From positions 2,356,001 through 2,420,000 of the forward strand of contig NZ_JBGCUN010000001.1 in the NCBI RefSeq assembly GCF_041103235.1: 64,000 nucleotides of DNA. Direction: 5' to 3'. A program made the position numbers and the translations under genes. Below the pieces are notes generated by a model. That model was not told where the DNA came from and did not search any database. It was given only the letters and a program-made list of their open reading frames with translations. This DNA is from Yoonia sp. R2331. GTDB taxonomy: Bacteria > Pseudomonadota > Alphaproteobacteria > Rhodobacterales > Rhodobacteraceae. Shown one piece after another: positions 44,517-53,053 of this stretch. How positions within the stretch are numbered: the first letter of the stretch is position 1; every line of letters begins with the position of its first letter.

Positions 44517-45056
44517 TCAGATATCGGTGCCCGGATCGTCGGTGATCAGGGCCCGCTCACTCAGCCAGGGGTTCAAGGCCACGGCCGCCTTCAGCTGCAC
44601 CTGCGCCTCTTCCGCGCGGCCCAAGCCCATCAGCGTCAGCCCCCGTCCGGCCATCGCCGCCACGTGGTTCGGCGTGATCGCAAGCGCCCGGTCCAGATCT
44701 ACAAGCGCCGCCGCGAAATCCTGCTGCAGATAGGCGGCAAAGGCGCGCTGGTTGTAGCCTTCGGCATAGTCGGGGCAATAGTCGACCAATTGCCCAAGTG
44801 TCTCTTGCGATCTTGCCAGCAAACCACCGGCCATCTGCTGCATCCCAAGGTCCAGCAACCGCTGCGCCCGCGCGTCGGGTGCATCCGTCCACAGCGCCCA
44901 CAGCTGATCGCTCAACTGGCGCGCCTCGCCCGTGCCGCGTGACACTTTGAGATCCGCAATGATCCCCGCCAGCGCCGCATCATGATCGGGCGCATCCGGG
45001 CAGACCTCTGCCGCTGCGGTGCTGGCCGTCAGACACAATACGATGATCCACTTCAT
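44517..45056 (-). CDS. Exported tetratricopeptide-repeat protein
   Basis: This 179-aa protein has a Sec signal (cleavage after TAAA) and TPR-like helix pairs (YNQRAFAAYLQQDFAAALVDLDRALAITPN and AGRGLTLMGLGRAEEAQVQLKAAVALNP). It is probably a periplasmic scaffold for protein-protein contacts. It lies just upstream of the tRNA-Leu gene in the same direction. Partner unknown. Confidence 0.85.
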   Translation of the reverse strand: MKWIIVLCLTASTAAAEVCPDAPDHDAALAGIIADLKVSRGTGEARQLSDQLWALWTDAPDARAQRLLDLGMQQMAGGLLARSQETLGQLVDYCPDYAEGYNQRAFAAYLQQDFAAALVDLDRALAITPNHVAAMAGRGLTLMGLGRAEEAQVQLKAAVALNPWLSERALITDDPGTDI

Positions 45057-45092
45057 GCCGCATGATCTGGCGCGCGCGGCATTGCCGTCAAG

Positions 45093-45587
45093 TCAGCTGT
45101 CCGCCAATGGCGCCCGTGGCGAGAGACCCTCTTCCTTGACGGCCTGCATCGCCATATAGGTCGAGGTGTGGGAGACATGCGGCAGCGTCGATAATTTGTC
45201 TGCTAAAACAGCGCGATAGCCGGTCATCCCGGTTGTGCGCACCTTTAACAGATAGTCAAACGACCCCGCGATCAGATGGCATTGTTCAATCTCGGCCACC
45301 TGCATCACCGCGGCATTGAACTGCGCCAACGCCGCCTCGCGCGTATCACTCAGCTTGACCTCAACAAAGGCGACGTAGTCGTGCCCCAGCCGGATCGCGT
45401 CAAACAGCGCCCGATACCCCCGGATCACACCGCTTTCCTCCAGTCGCCGCAGCCGCGCCTGCGTGGGCGATTTCGACAGGCCGATCCTGTGGGCCAATGC
45501 TGTTACACTGATCCGCCCTTCCACGGCCAGAACGTCCAGTATCTTTTGGTCGAAATTATCCAATTCGTCAGTGCGTTCGGCCATCAT
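45093..45587 (-). CDS. putR: Lrp/AsnC-family regulator, probable PutR
   Basis: The 164-aa protein has an N-terminal helix-turn-helix (ILDVLAVEGRISVTALAHRIGLSKSPTQARLRRLEE) and a C-terminal RAM ligand domain (YVAFVEVKLS and FDYLLKVRTTGM). It is divergent from putA, the arrangement of PutR, which activates putA in response to proline in alphaproteobacteria. Two in-frame ATGs (45587 and 45584) are possible starts; GGAGAA precedes both. Confidence 0.9.
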   Translation of the reverse strand: MMAERTDELDNFDQKILDVLAVEGRISVTALAHRIGLSKSPTQARLRRLEESGVIRGYRALFDAIRLGHDYVAFVEVKLSDTREAALAQFNAAVMQVAEIEQCHLIAGSFDYLLKVRTTGMTGYRAVLADKLSTLPHVSHTSTYMAMQAVKEEGLSPRAPLADS

Positions 45588-45596
45588 TTCTCCAAA

Positions 45597-45610
45597 AAAT
45601 CAGTAGATTT
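45597..45610. promoter_or_regulatory. AT-rich palindrome in the putR-putA intergenic region
   Basis: AAATC-AGTA-GATTT is a 5-bp inverted repeat, 10 bp from the putR start, inside a markedly AT-rich 100-bp interval. Lrp-type regulators bind such degenerate AT-rich palindromes. It is a candidate PutR site. Confidence 0.4.
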
Positions 45611-45690
45611 GACTATTCAGGAACTAAATACAGATCAAATCGCCTTCGATCAATAGGGTATGATTTGGCACCATCGTGAGAGGATTCGCC

Positions 45691-48600
45691 ATGCCCCGTG
45701 ACACCCAAACCACCCTGCGCAAGCAGATCGACGCGGCCATGTATGCCGCCGAAAGCGCGGTGGTGACAGACCTTGTGACGCAAGCCGCCCTGTCAGACGT
45801 CGACCGCGCGCGTATTCACGCCGCCGCCACGGATCTGGTCCGTCAGATCCGCGAGACCTCTGATCCGGGCCTGATGGAGGTGTTTCTGGCCGAATACGGC
45901 CTTTCGACCGACGAAGGCATCGCGCTGATGTGTCTGGCAGAGGCGCTGTTGCGTGTTCCCGACGCCGACACCATGGATGAGCTAATCGAGGACAAGATCG
46001 CGCCCTCTGATTGGGGCAAACACCTGGGGCATTCCGCCTCCAGTCTCGTGAATGCCTCGACCTGGGCGCTGATGCTCACAGGCCGGGTGCTGGATGACGA
46101 AAAGCCGGGGCTGACCGGTGCGTTGCGCGGTGCCGTCAAACGGCTGGGCGAACCCGTGATCCGCACCGCTGTGGCGCGGGCCATGCGCGAGATGGGCCGC
46201 CAGTTTGTCCTGGGCGAGACGATCACAAGTGCGATGAAACGCGCCGACGGGATGCAGGCCAAAGGCTTTACCTACAGCTATGACATGTTGGGCGAAGCGG
46301 CCCGCACCGACGCGGATGCGCAGCAATACCATCTGGCCTATTCCCGCGCGATCACCGCCATTGCCGAACACTGCCGTCACGGCTCTGTCGCGGAAAACCC
46401 CGGCATTTCGGTCAAGCTATCGGCCCTGCACCCCCGCTATGAGGTCGCCCAGACCGACCGCGTGATGACCGAACTGGTGCCGCGCCTGCGGTCGCTGGCG
46501 GTGCTGGCGAAATCGGCGGGCATGGGGTTCAACATTGACGCGGAAGAGGCCGACCGCCTGTCGCTGTCGCTCGATGTGATCGAGGCAGCACTTTCCGAAC
46601 CCGCTCTTGCCGGGTGGGACGGGTTTGGTGTCGTGGTGCAGGCCTATGGCAAACGTTGCGGGCTGGTGATCGACGCGCTGCACGACATGGCCGAACGGCT
46701 GGACCGCAAGATCATGGTCCGGCTGGTCAAGGGCGCCTATTGGGACGCCGAGATCAAGCGCGCTCAGGTGCAAGGGCTGGACGGATTCCCCGTCTTCACC
46801 GCCAAGGCGCACACCGACATCAGCTATATCGCCAACGCCCGCAAACTTCTGGGCCTGACCGACCGGATATACCCGCAATTCGCCACCCATAACGCCCATA
46901 CTGTGGCCGCCGTGCTTGATCTGGCGCGCACCTTGGGCCGCAACGCCGCTGATTACGAATTCCAGCGCCTGCACGGCATGGGCGAGGTGCTCCATACCAA
47001 GGTTCTGCAAGCGCAAGGCACCCGCTGCCGCATCTATGCCCCCGTTGGCGCGCATGAAGACCTGCTCGCCTACCTTGTGCGGCGACTTTTGGAAAACGGT
47101 GCCAACTCTTCTTTCGTCAACCAGATCGTCGACGAAGACGTGCCCGCGTCAGAGGTCGCGTCTGACCCCTTTGAGGCCGCCGGTGATCTGCCAAATCTCA
47201 CCCAACCGCTTGACCTTTTCCAACCAGAGCGCCCGAATTCCATCGGCTTTGACCTCACCCATGCGCCGACGCTTGCGAATATCGAACAAACTCGCGCGCA
47301 ATTCCGCACAACGGTCTGGGCAGCAGCACCCCTCGTTTCTTCTGGCCAAAATAATCCCCCGCGGAGCGTCCCACACCAACAGCCCGTGCTGAACCCCGCC
47401 CATCCGGGCGACACGGTTGGTCATGTCATACCCAGCAGCCCCACCGACATCGCCCAAGCACTTGATCACGCCGCGATCTGGGATGCGCCGGCCACCGACC
47501 GTGCCGCCATCCTCAACGCCGCCGCTGACGCCTATGAAGCCAACGCGGGCGAGATTTTCGCCATTCTGGCGCGCGAGGCGGGCAAAGCCATGCCCGATGC
47601 CGTGGCCGAACTGCGCGAGGCGGTGGATTTCCTGCGCTACTACGCCGCCCAGATTGACGCTGGGGCCGCCCCGCGCGGCATCTGGACCTGCATCAGCCCG
47701 TGGAACTTCCCGCTTGCGATTTTCACCGGCCAAATCGCGGCGGCGCTGGCCGCCGGCAACGCGGTGCTCGCCAAACCGGCAGAGCAAACCCCGCTCATCG
47801 CCCATTTCGCGGTGTCTCTGCTGCATCGGGCCGGTATCCCAGCCGCCAGCCTGCAGCTGCTCCCCGGCGATGGCGCGGTGGGCGCGGCCCTGACTGGGGA
47901 CGCGCGGATCAATGGTGTGGCTTTCACCGGCTCCACCGCCACGGCGCAAAAGATCGCGACCAACATGGCCACTCATTGTGCCCCCGGCACACCGCTGATC
48001 GCTGAAACCGGCGGGCTCAACGCCATGATCGTCGACAGCACTGCCTTGCCCGAACATGCCGTGCGCGACATCCTGCTGGCCTCTTTCCGCTCTGCCGGTC
48101 AGCGGTGTTCAGCCCTGCGCTGCCTTTACGTGCAAGAGGACGTGGCCCAAAACCTGCTCAAGATGCTCTATGGCGCGATGGATGCGCTGACGCTGGGCGA
48201 CCCCTGGGCATTGTCCACCGATGTCGGCCCGGTGATCGACGATGCCGCGCGCCAAATCATTCTGGATCACATCGCGACCGCCCGGTCAGAGGGGCGGATC
48301 ATGCACCAAATCCCGGCCCCCGCCACCGGCCACTTTGTGCCGCCCACCGTGATCCGGGTGGACAGCATCGCCCAGATGACCCGCGAAATCTTTGGACCCG
48401 TACTGCATGTAGCGACCTTCAAATCCCACGCGCTTGACCATGTGATCGACACGATCAACGCCACCGGCTACGGGCTGACCTTTGGCCTGCACACCCGCAT
48501 CGACGACCGGGTGGAAACCGTGACCACGCGGATCAATGCAGGCAACATCTACGTCAACCGCGACCAGATCGGCGCGATTGTCGGCAGCCAACCCTTTGGC

Positions 48601-49146
48601 GGAGAGGGCCTTTCCGGCACCGGCCCCAAGGCGGGCGGCCCGCACTACCTGCCCCGCTTTACCGCCCCTGCAACTGCCGCCACCGCGGGCCAATTCGACC
48701 AAGATGCCGACATCGCCGCCCTGACCAAGCAACTCAACACGGCCACCCCACCTGCGCCGCAGCCGGTGCGCGATCTGCCCGGACCTACGGGCGAATCCAA
48801 CCGGCTGCACGCGATGCCACGTGGCCCGGTGCTCTGCCTCGGCCCCGGTGCCGCGGCCGCGCAGGCGCAGGCCGACAGCGTGACCGCCCTGGGCGGCACA
48901 GCAGTGATGGCCCAAGGCAATCTGCCCGTATCCGCGCTGACCACCCTGCCGCTGGCGGCGGCCCTCTGGTGGGGCGATGCCGATACCGCGCGCGCCTACG
49001 CCAAGGCCCTGACGCAGCGCACCGGCCCGATCACCGCCCTGATCACAGCCCAGCCCGATGCCGCCCACGTCCTGCACGAACGCCACGTCTGCATCGACAC
49101 CACAGCCGCCGGCGGCAACGCGCAGCTTTTGGCGGCGATGGCGTAG
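45691..49146 (+). CDS. putA: Bifunctional proline dehydrogenase / L-glutamate gamma-semialdehyde dehydrogenase
   Basis: The 1151-aa enzyme oxidises proline to glutamate. The FAD-dependent PRODH barrel (about residues 180-480) has RLVKGAYWDAEIK and YEFQRLHGMG. The P5C dehydrogenase (about 560-1030) has SPWNFPLAIFTGQ, AFTGST, ETGGLN and catalytic Cys806 (AGQRCS). There is no N-terminal DNA-binding ribbon-helix-helix, so regulation is by divergent PutR. I prefer ATG 45691 with GAGAGG upstream over GTG 45676. The linker between the two domains carries a short repeat-derived insert (about residues 549-562). Confidence 0.97.
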   Translation: MPRDTQTTLRKQIDAAMYAAESAVVTDLVTQAALSDVDRARIHAAATDLVRQIRETSDPGLMEVFLAEYGLSTDEGIALMCLAEALLRVPDADTMDELIEDKIAPSDWGKHLGHSASSLVNASTWALMLTGRVLDDEKPGLTGALRGAVKRLGEPVIRTAVARAMREMGRQFVLGETITSAMKRADGMQAKGFTYSYDMLGEAARTDADAQQYHLAYSRAITAIAEHCRHGSVAENPGISVKLSALHPRYEVAQTDRVMTELVPRLRSLAVLAKSAGMGFNIDAEEADRLSLSLDVIEAALSEPALAGWDGFGVVVQAYGKRCGLVIDALHDMAERLDRKIMVRLVKGAYWDAEIKRAQVQGLDGFPVFTAKAHTDISYIANARKLLGLTDRIYPQFATHNAHTVAAVLDLARTLGRNAADYEFQRLHGMGEVLHTKVLQAQGTRCRIYAPVGAHEDLLAYLVRRLLENGANSSFVNQIVDEDVPASEVASDPFEAAGDLPNLTQPLDLFQPERPNSIGFDLTHAPTLANIEQTRAQFRTTVWAAAPLVSSGQNNPPRSVPHQQPVLNPAHPGDTVGHVIPSSPTDIAQALDHAAIWDAPATDRAAILNAAADAYEANAGEIFAILAREAGKAMPDAVAELREAVDFLRYYAAQIDAGAAPRGIWTCISPWNFPLAIFTGQIAAALAAGNAVLAKPAEQTPLIAHFAVSLLHRAGIPAASLQLLPGDGAVGAALTGDARINGVAFTGSTATAQKIATNMATHCAPGTPLIAETGGLNAMIVDSTALPEHAVRDILLASFRSAGQRCSALRCLYVQEDVAQNLLKMLYGAMDALTLGDPWALSTDVGPVIDDAARQIILDHIATARSEGRIMHQIPAPATGHFVPPTVIRVDSIAQMTREIFGPVLHVATFKSHALDHVIDTINATGYGLTFGLHTRIDDRVETVTTRINAGNIYVNRDQIGAIVGSQPFGGEGLSGTGPKAGGPHYLPRFTAPATAATAGQFDQDADIAALTKQLNTATPPAPQPVRDLPGPTGESNRLHAMPRGPVLCLGPGAAAAQAQADSVTALGGTAVMAQGNLPVSALTTLPLAAALWWGDADTARAYAKALTQRTGPITALITAQPDAAHVLHERHVCIDTTAAGGNAQLLAAMA
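47336..47363. repeat. Dispersed repeat copy inside putA
   Basis: TTTCTTCTGGCCAAAATAAT followed by CCCCCGCGG resembles the intergenic copy at 28928 (TTCTTCTGGCTAAAAATATC then CCGGGGG). It lies in frame in the PRODH-P5CDH linker and encodes about VSSGQNNPP. Confidence 0.5.
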
Positions 49147-49174
49147 GCCGGGCTTCAGATCGGCCCTTGCACCA

Positions 49175-49202
49175 GGCGCGTCAGCCACCTGCTTGACGCG
49201 CC
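49175..49202. terminator. Strong hairpin after putA
   Basis: GGCGCGTCA (49175-49183), a 10-nt loop and TGACGCGCC (49194-49202) form a perfect 9-bp stem. It lies 28 bp after the putA stop and just before the rhomboid gene. No T-run follows, so it is a weak terminator, attenuator or RNA stabiliser. Confidence 0.45.
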
Positions 49203-49227
49203 AGCGCCAATCCCGCACCGTCCCCCC

Positions 49228-49971
49228 ATGTTCCCGATCCGCGACCACAACCCGTCCAACCGCACGCCCTATGTCACCTACACATTGATGGCGCTCAACA
49301 TCGGCATCTGGCTCTTTGGGCTGGCCTTCATCACCACCAACGCGCAGATCAACGCGCTTTATTTCAACTACGCGATGATCCCCCTGCGCATTTCGGGTGG
49401 AGAGGGTTATCACACCCTCGTCACCTCGGTCTTTCTGCACGCAGGCTTTATGCATCTTGCCGGTAACATGCTGTTTTTGTTTATCTTCGGTGACAACCTC
49501 GAAGATGAGATGGGCCATATCCCGTTCCTGATCTTCTATCTGGCCTGCGGTGCCGGTGCGGCGCTGGCGCAATGGGCCGTGGCCCCCGGCAGCCCGGTGC
49601 CGACCGTGGGCGCATCAGGCGCAATCGCAGGTGTCATGGGTGGCTATCTGCTGCTCTTCCCCAAGGCCAAGGTTGATATCTTCATCTTCTTTGTCATCAT
49701 CTTCCGCATCATCCCAATCCCCGCCTGGGTCATGCTGGCGGTCTGGTTCGCCCTGCAGCTTTTCAACGGCATCGGCAACGATGGATCAGGTGGCGGCGTG
49801 GCCTATTGGGCCCATGCGGGCGGGTTCGTTATCGGGTTTGTACTGACCATCCCGTTGTGGCTGCGACTGGGGGCGATGACGTATTGGGACCGCACAGAAG
49901 GGCACCCGCCCCACCCCGAAGCAAAATACCCAATCCGCACCACACGCATCCCAAAGGTCCCGCGCCGATGA
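49228..49971 (+). CDS. Rhomboid-family intramembrane serine protease
   Basis: The 247-aa protein has six or more transmembrane helices. The catalytic serine is in GASGAIAGVMGG (Ser130) and the histidine in AHAGGFVIG (His196). It should cleave membrane protein substrates within the inner membrane. The histidines in SVFLHAGFMHLAGNM are the conserved HxxxH motif of helix 2. Its stop overlaps the GFA gene start by 4 nt. Confidence 0.93.
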   Translation: MFPIRDHNPSNRTPYVTYTLMALNIGIWLFGLAFITTNAQINALYFNYAMIPLRISGGEGYHTLVTSVFLHAGFMHLAGNMLFLFIFGDNLEDEMGHIPFLIFYLACGAGAALAQWAVAPGSPVPTVGASGAIAGVMGGYLLLFPKAKVDIFIFFVIIFRIIPIPAWVMLAVWFALQLFNGIGNDGSGGGVAYWAHAGGFVIGFVLTIPLWLRLGAMTYWDRTEGHPPHPEAKYPIRTTRIPKVPRR

Positions 49972-50330
49972 CGCGCACCCTGACCTGTCACTGCGGCGCT
50001 GTAGTGCTGGCATTCACCCCCAGTGAGCCGCTGTCAGAGGCCGCGCGCTGCGATTGTTCCTTTTGCCGCCGCCGCGCTGCCGCCACGGTGTCAGTGCCAG
50101 AGGCCGATTTGACCATCACTAAAGGCGCGGAAAACCTGACGCTTTACCAATGGAACACCAACACGGCCGAGCACTACTTTTGCAAGACATGCGGCATCTA
50201 CACCCACCACCGGCGGCGTATCAACACGTCCGAGTTTGGCGTGAACCTTGGCGCGATTGACGGCGTCACACCCGACGAACTGCGGGGCCCCGGCTGGAAC
50301 GATGGTGTGAACCACCCCTCTGACGCTTAG
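49968..50330 (+). CDS. GFA-family (Gfa/CENP-V) zinc protein
   Basis: The 120-aa product has the cysteine pattern CHCGAV, CDCSFC and FCKTCGIY that binds zinc in the Gfa/CENP-V fold. Some members were described as glutathione-dependent formaldehyde-activating enzymes, but the general function is uncertain. I start it at ATG 49968, which overlaps the rhomboid stop; the longer frame lies inside the rhomboid gene. Its stop shares 4 nt with suhB. Confidence 0.9.
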   Translation: MTRTLTCHCGAVVLAFTPSEPLSEAARCDCSFCRRRAAATVSVPEADLTITKGAENLTLYQWNTNTAEHYFCKTCGIYTHHRRRINTSEFGVNLGAIDGVTPDELRGPGWNDGVNHPSDA

Positions 50331-51115
50331 GTGTTGCGGACCACTTTGGCGAAGGCGTCAAAGATGTCACTGTTGGCCACGATGATCTCGCCATCGGCCA
50401 AAATGTCGCCCGCGGGGTTCAGCGGCTCAACAATGGCACCCGCCTCCTTGGCGATCACAATGCCTGCAGCGATGTCCCATGCGTGCAGACGCCGTTCCCA
50501 GAACCCGTCATAGCGGCCCGCGGCCACATAGGCCAAATCCAGCGCCGCCGCCCCAAAGCGCCGCACGCCCGAACATGCAGGCAGGATGCGCGCAAGGTCC
50601 TGCAGCGTTTCGGGCAGGTCCGCGCGGCCCGAAAACGGCAGGCCGGTCGCAAAAAGGGCCTCCGCCATGCGATGCCGGGCCGAGACTCTGATCCGCGCCT
50701 CGTTCACAAACGCGCCAAAGCCCTTTTCGGCATAAAACATCTCGTCCTTGACTGGGTCATAGATCACGCCCGCAACGATCTGGCCTTTATGTTCCAGCGC
50801 GATGGACACCGCCCAATGGCCCAACCCGTGCAGGAAATTGGTGGTGCCATCCAGCGGGTCGACGATCCAGCGGCGCGTCGGGTCCTCGCCTTCGATCTCG
50901 GTGCCTTCCTCGCCCAGAAACCCATAGGTCGGGCGCGCGGCCATCAGGTCTTCGCGGATCGTCTCTTCGGCCTGTCTGTCGGCACGGCTGACAAAGTCGC
51001 CCGGCCCCTTGCGGCTGACCTGCAATTGTTCAACCTCGCCAAAGTCCTTGACCAGCTGCCGCCCCGCCTTGCGGGCCGTCTTCATCATGACGTTGAGGTT
51101 TGCGCTGCCAGCCAT
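50327..51115 (-). CDS. suhB: Inositol monophosphatase family protein (SuhB)
   Basis: The 262-aa enzyme has the Mg2+-dependent phosphatase motifs: the acidic pair in FLGEEG, IVDPLDGTTNFLHG and WDIAAGIVI. It dephosphorylates inositol 1-phosphate. In bacteria SuhB also takes part in rRNA transcription antitermination, which cannot be tested from sequence. It is a single gene, convergent with the GFA gene. Confidence 0.93.
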   Translation of the reverse strand: MAGSANLNVMMKTARKAGRQLVKDFGEVEQLQVSRKGPGDFVSRADRQAEETIREDLMAARPTYGFLGEEGTEIEGEDPTRRWIVDPLDGTTNFLHGLGHWAVSIALEHKGQIVAGVIYDPVKDEMFYAEKGFGAFVNEARIRVSARHRMAEALFATGLPFSGRADLPETLQDLARILPACSGVRRFGAAALDLAYVAAGRYDGFWERRLHAWDIAAGIVIAKEAGAIVEPLNPAGDILADGEIIVANSDIFDAFAKVVRNT

Positions 51116-51182
51116 CTGGTCTCTCCGGGGTAAGGGTCAGGCCGGGCGTATAGGCCCAATGCCGCGACACCGCAAGCGCCGC

Positions 51183-52055
51183 TCAACCGCGCTGCAAGGC
51201 CAATCGGCCCAGTGCCCACAGCCACAGGATCGCAGCCACCGGCCCGGTTGCCAAAATCCACCAGGCGTTGACCTCTGGGATCACGCCGCCAGTGGTCACG
51301 GCGCCGCCAATGATCGCGACGGGCAAGACCAGCGAAGCGCCATAGCCCGCCCACGGCACGGCGCCGCTGATGTCCCAAGGCGCGTCACTCTCCCCGCGCG
51401 CCATGGCCCACCAACTCAGCGCGATCAACAGCGGCAACACCAGCGAGACCGGAAAGAGCGGCAGCGCCCACATCAGCCCCCAAACCGCCAACACCAGCCC
51501 CCAAAGCACGACCAGATCACCGCGCGTTGGCACCCAAGGCCGATCCGCGACGCGATCCACAATCATATGGCCGCCGATGAACATCCCATAGGCCAGCACG
51601 ACCTGCAGGCTCAGCCGTGCCACATCCATCTGGCCCTGCTCTGCGACCCACATGAACCCCAGCCAGACCCCCAGCAGCAGCCCCGCCACCGCAAATACCG
51701 GCACTGCCAACACAGGGCGGCGCGCCACAGCACGAAACCCGAACAGCCCGCAGCCAATGGTCAACAACCCGTGCCAGGCCAATGACGTCCACAGAATCGA
51801 AAATGGCACCGCCTCATACAGAACCGGAACAACCACCCCTTCGATCACGATGCCAAACAAGCCCACTGCGACAACCGCGCCGGGCCAGCCCACGCGGTAA
51901 AGCCGCATCATTGCGATCATCAGATAAGCGGCGATGCCATAAAACAGCCACACCTCCCAAATCCCGAGTGTCAGGTCCACGTGATAGAACCACATCTCTG
52001 AACAGGCGACAGTCAGCAGACCCAGCCCCAGCGCCATGCCCAGCTTTGCGATCAC
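51183..52055 (-). CDS. Unknown polytopic membrane protein
   Basis: This 290-aa, Trp- and Leu-rich protein has about eight to nine predicted transmembrane helices and no motif I recognise. The start is GTG 52055, which overlaps the metR stop by 4 nt (GTGA), so it is translationally coupled to metR. A role in methionine or one-carbon metabolism, such as export, is possible from context but not shown by sequence. Confidence 0.75.
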   Translation of the reverse strand: MIAKLGMALGLGLLTVACSEMWFYHVDLTLGIWEVWLFYGIAAYLMIAMMRLYRVGWPGAVVAVGLFGIVIEGVVVPVLYEAVPFSILWTSLAWHGLLTIGCGLFGFRAVARRPVLAVPVFAVAGLLLGVWLGFMWVAEQGQMDVARLSLQVVLAYGMFIGGHMIVDRVADRPWVPTRGDLVVLWGLVLAVWGLMWALPLFPVSLVLPLLIALSWWAMARGESDAPWDISGAVPWAGYGASLVLPVAIIGGAVTTGGVIPEVNAWWILATGPVAAILWLWALGRLALQRG

Positions 52056-52966
52056 CTTGGTGCCTCGCTCTGCAACTTCACCGCTTCTTGCTTTGCCAGC
52101 CGGATCAGATGCGCCATATAGGGCAACGCTGTATCCTCGGCTCGCGTTGCCGCATAAAGCCGTCGGGTCACCCCGTCTTTGGTCAGTGGTCGCGTCACAT
52201 AATCCGAGTTATACCGCACTTGCCGCACCACCCAGTCGGGCAGCACCGCAACGCCCCGGTTCGAGGCGACCAGCAGCAGGATCACCGCCGTCAGTTCGAC
52301 CTGCCGCAGATTGGCCGGTTGCACGCCTGCCGGCGTCAAAAGCTGGCTGAACACATCCAACCGGCTTTGTTCCACCGGATAGGTAATCAGCGTCTGATCG
52401 GCAAAATCCGCAGCCTCAATGAATGGTTTTTGCGCCAGCGGATGCTGGGCCGCGGCGACAAACACCGCGTCATAGTCAAAGATCGGCGTGAAATGCGTGC
52501 CCGCGACATCCTCAGGATCGGACGAGACCACAAGATCAACCTCCTCCCGCCGCAACGCAGGCAGCGCATCAAAGGCCAGGCCGGGGCGGATATCCACGTC
52601 CACATCGGGCCAGGCCTTGCGAAACGCCTCCAACACCGGGAACAGCCACTCAAAACAGGCGTGACACTCAATCGCGATATGCAGCCGCCCGGATTTGCCT
52701 GCGATCAACCCTTCGAATTCCGCCTCCAGCGCGCTGACCCGTGGCAAGATCTCTTCTGCCGCCGCCAGCAACTTCATCCCCGCCGCCGACAGCCGCAGCG
52801 GCTTGGTGCGCCGCACAAACAGCTCCACCCCCGCCTGATCCTCGATCCCCTTGATCTGATGGCTCAGCGCGGACTGCGTAATGTTCAGCAAATCCGCAGC
52901 GCGGCCCAGACCGCCAGTGTCATGGATCGCCTTGATCGTGCGCAGGTGGCGAAACTCAATATGCAT
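52052..52966 (-). CDS. metR: LysR-type regulator, MetR-like
   Basis: The 304-aa LTTR has an N-terminal helix-turn-helix (FRHLRTIKAIHDTGGLGRAADLLNITQSALSHQI) and a periplasmic-binding-like effector domain with the MetR-style HACFEWLFPVL. It is divergent from metF, the classical MetR position, and homocysteine is the known co-effector of MetR. I start it at ATG 52966; the open frame continues through metF antisense and is not coding. Operator half-sites lie in the intergenic region. Confidence 0.92.
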   Translation of the reverse strand: MHIEFRHLRTIKAIHDTGGLGRAADLLNITQSALSHQIKGIEDQAGVELFVRRTKPLRLSAAGMKLLAAAEEILPRVSALEAEFEGLIAGKSGRLHIAIECHACFEWLFPVLEAFRKAWPDVDVDIRPGLAFDALPALRREEVDLVVSSDPEDVAGTHFTPIFDYDAVFVAAAQHPLAQKPFIEAADFADQTLITYPVEQSRLDVFSQLLTPAGVQPANLRQVELTAVILLLVASNRGVAVLPDWVVRQVRYNSDYVTRPLTKDGVTRRLYAATRAEDTALPYMAHLIRLAKQEAVKLQSEAPR

Positions 52967-52973
52967 ACGATCC

Positions 52974-53009
52974 TCATAACGTTTCTGAGTTTTATGAATT
53001 TGCCTCATA
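52974..53009. promoter_or_regulatory. Candidate MetR operator with three half-sites
   Basis: TCATAA (52974-52979), TTATGA (52992-52997) and TCATA (53005-53009) are alternating inverted half-sites spaced by 12 and 7 bp in the 87-bp metR-metF gap. TATGA-N7-TCATA fits the spacing of LysR-type palindromes. Confidence 0.5.
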
Positions 53010-53053
53010 TGCCAGCCTGTGAGATTTTGAGCAAGTTCCAAAAGGATTGTCCT

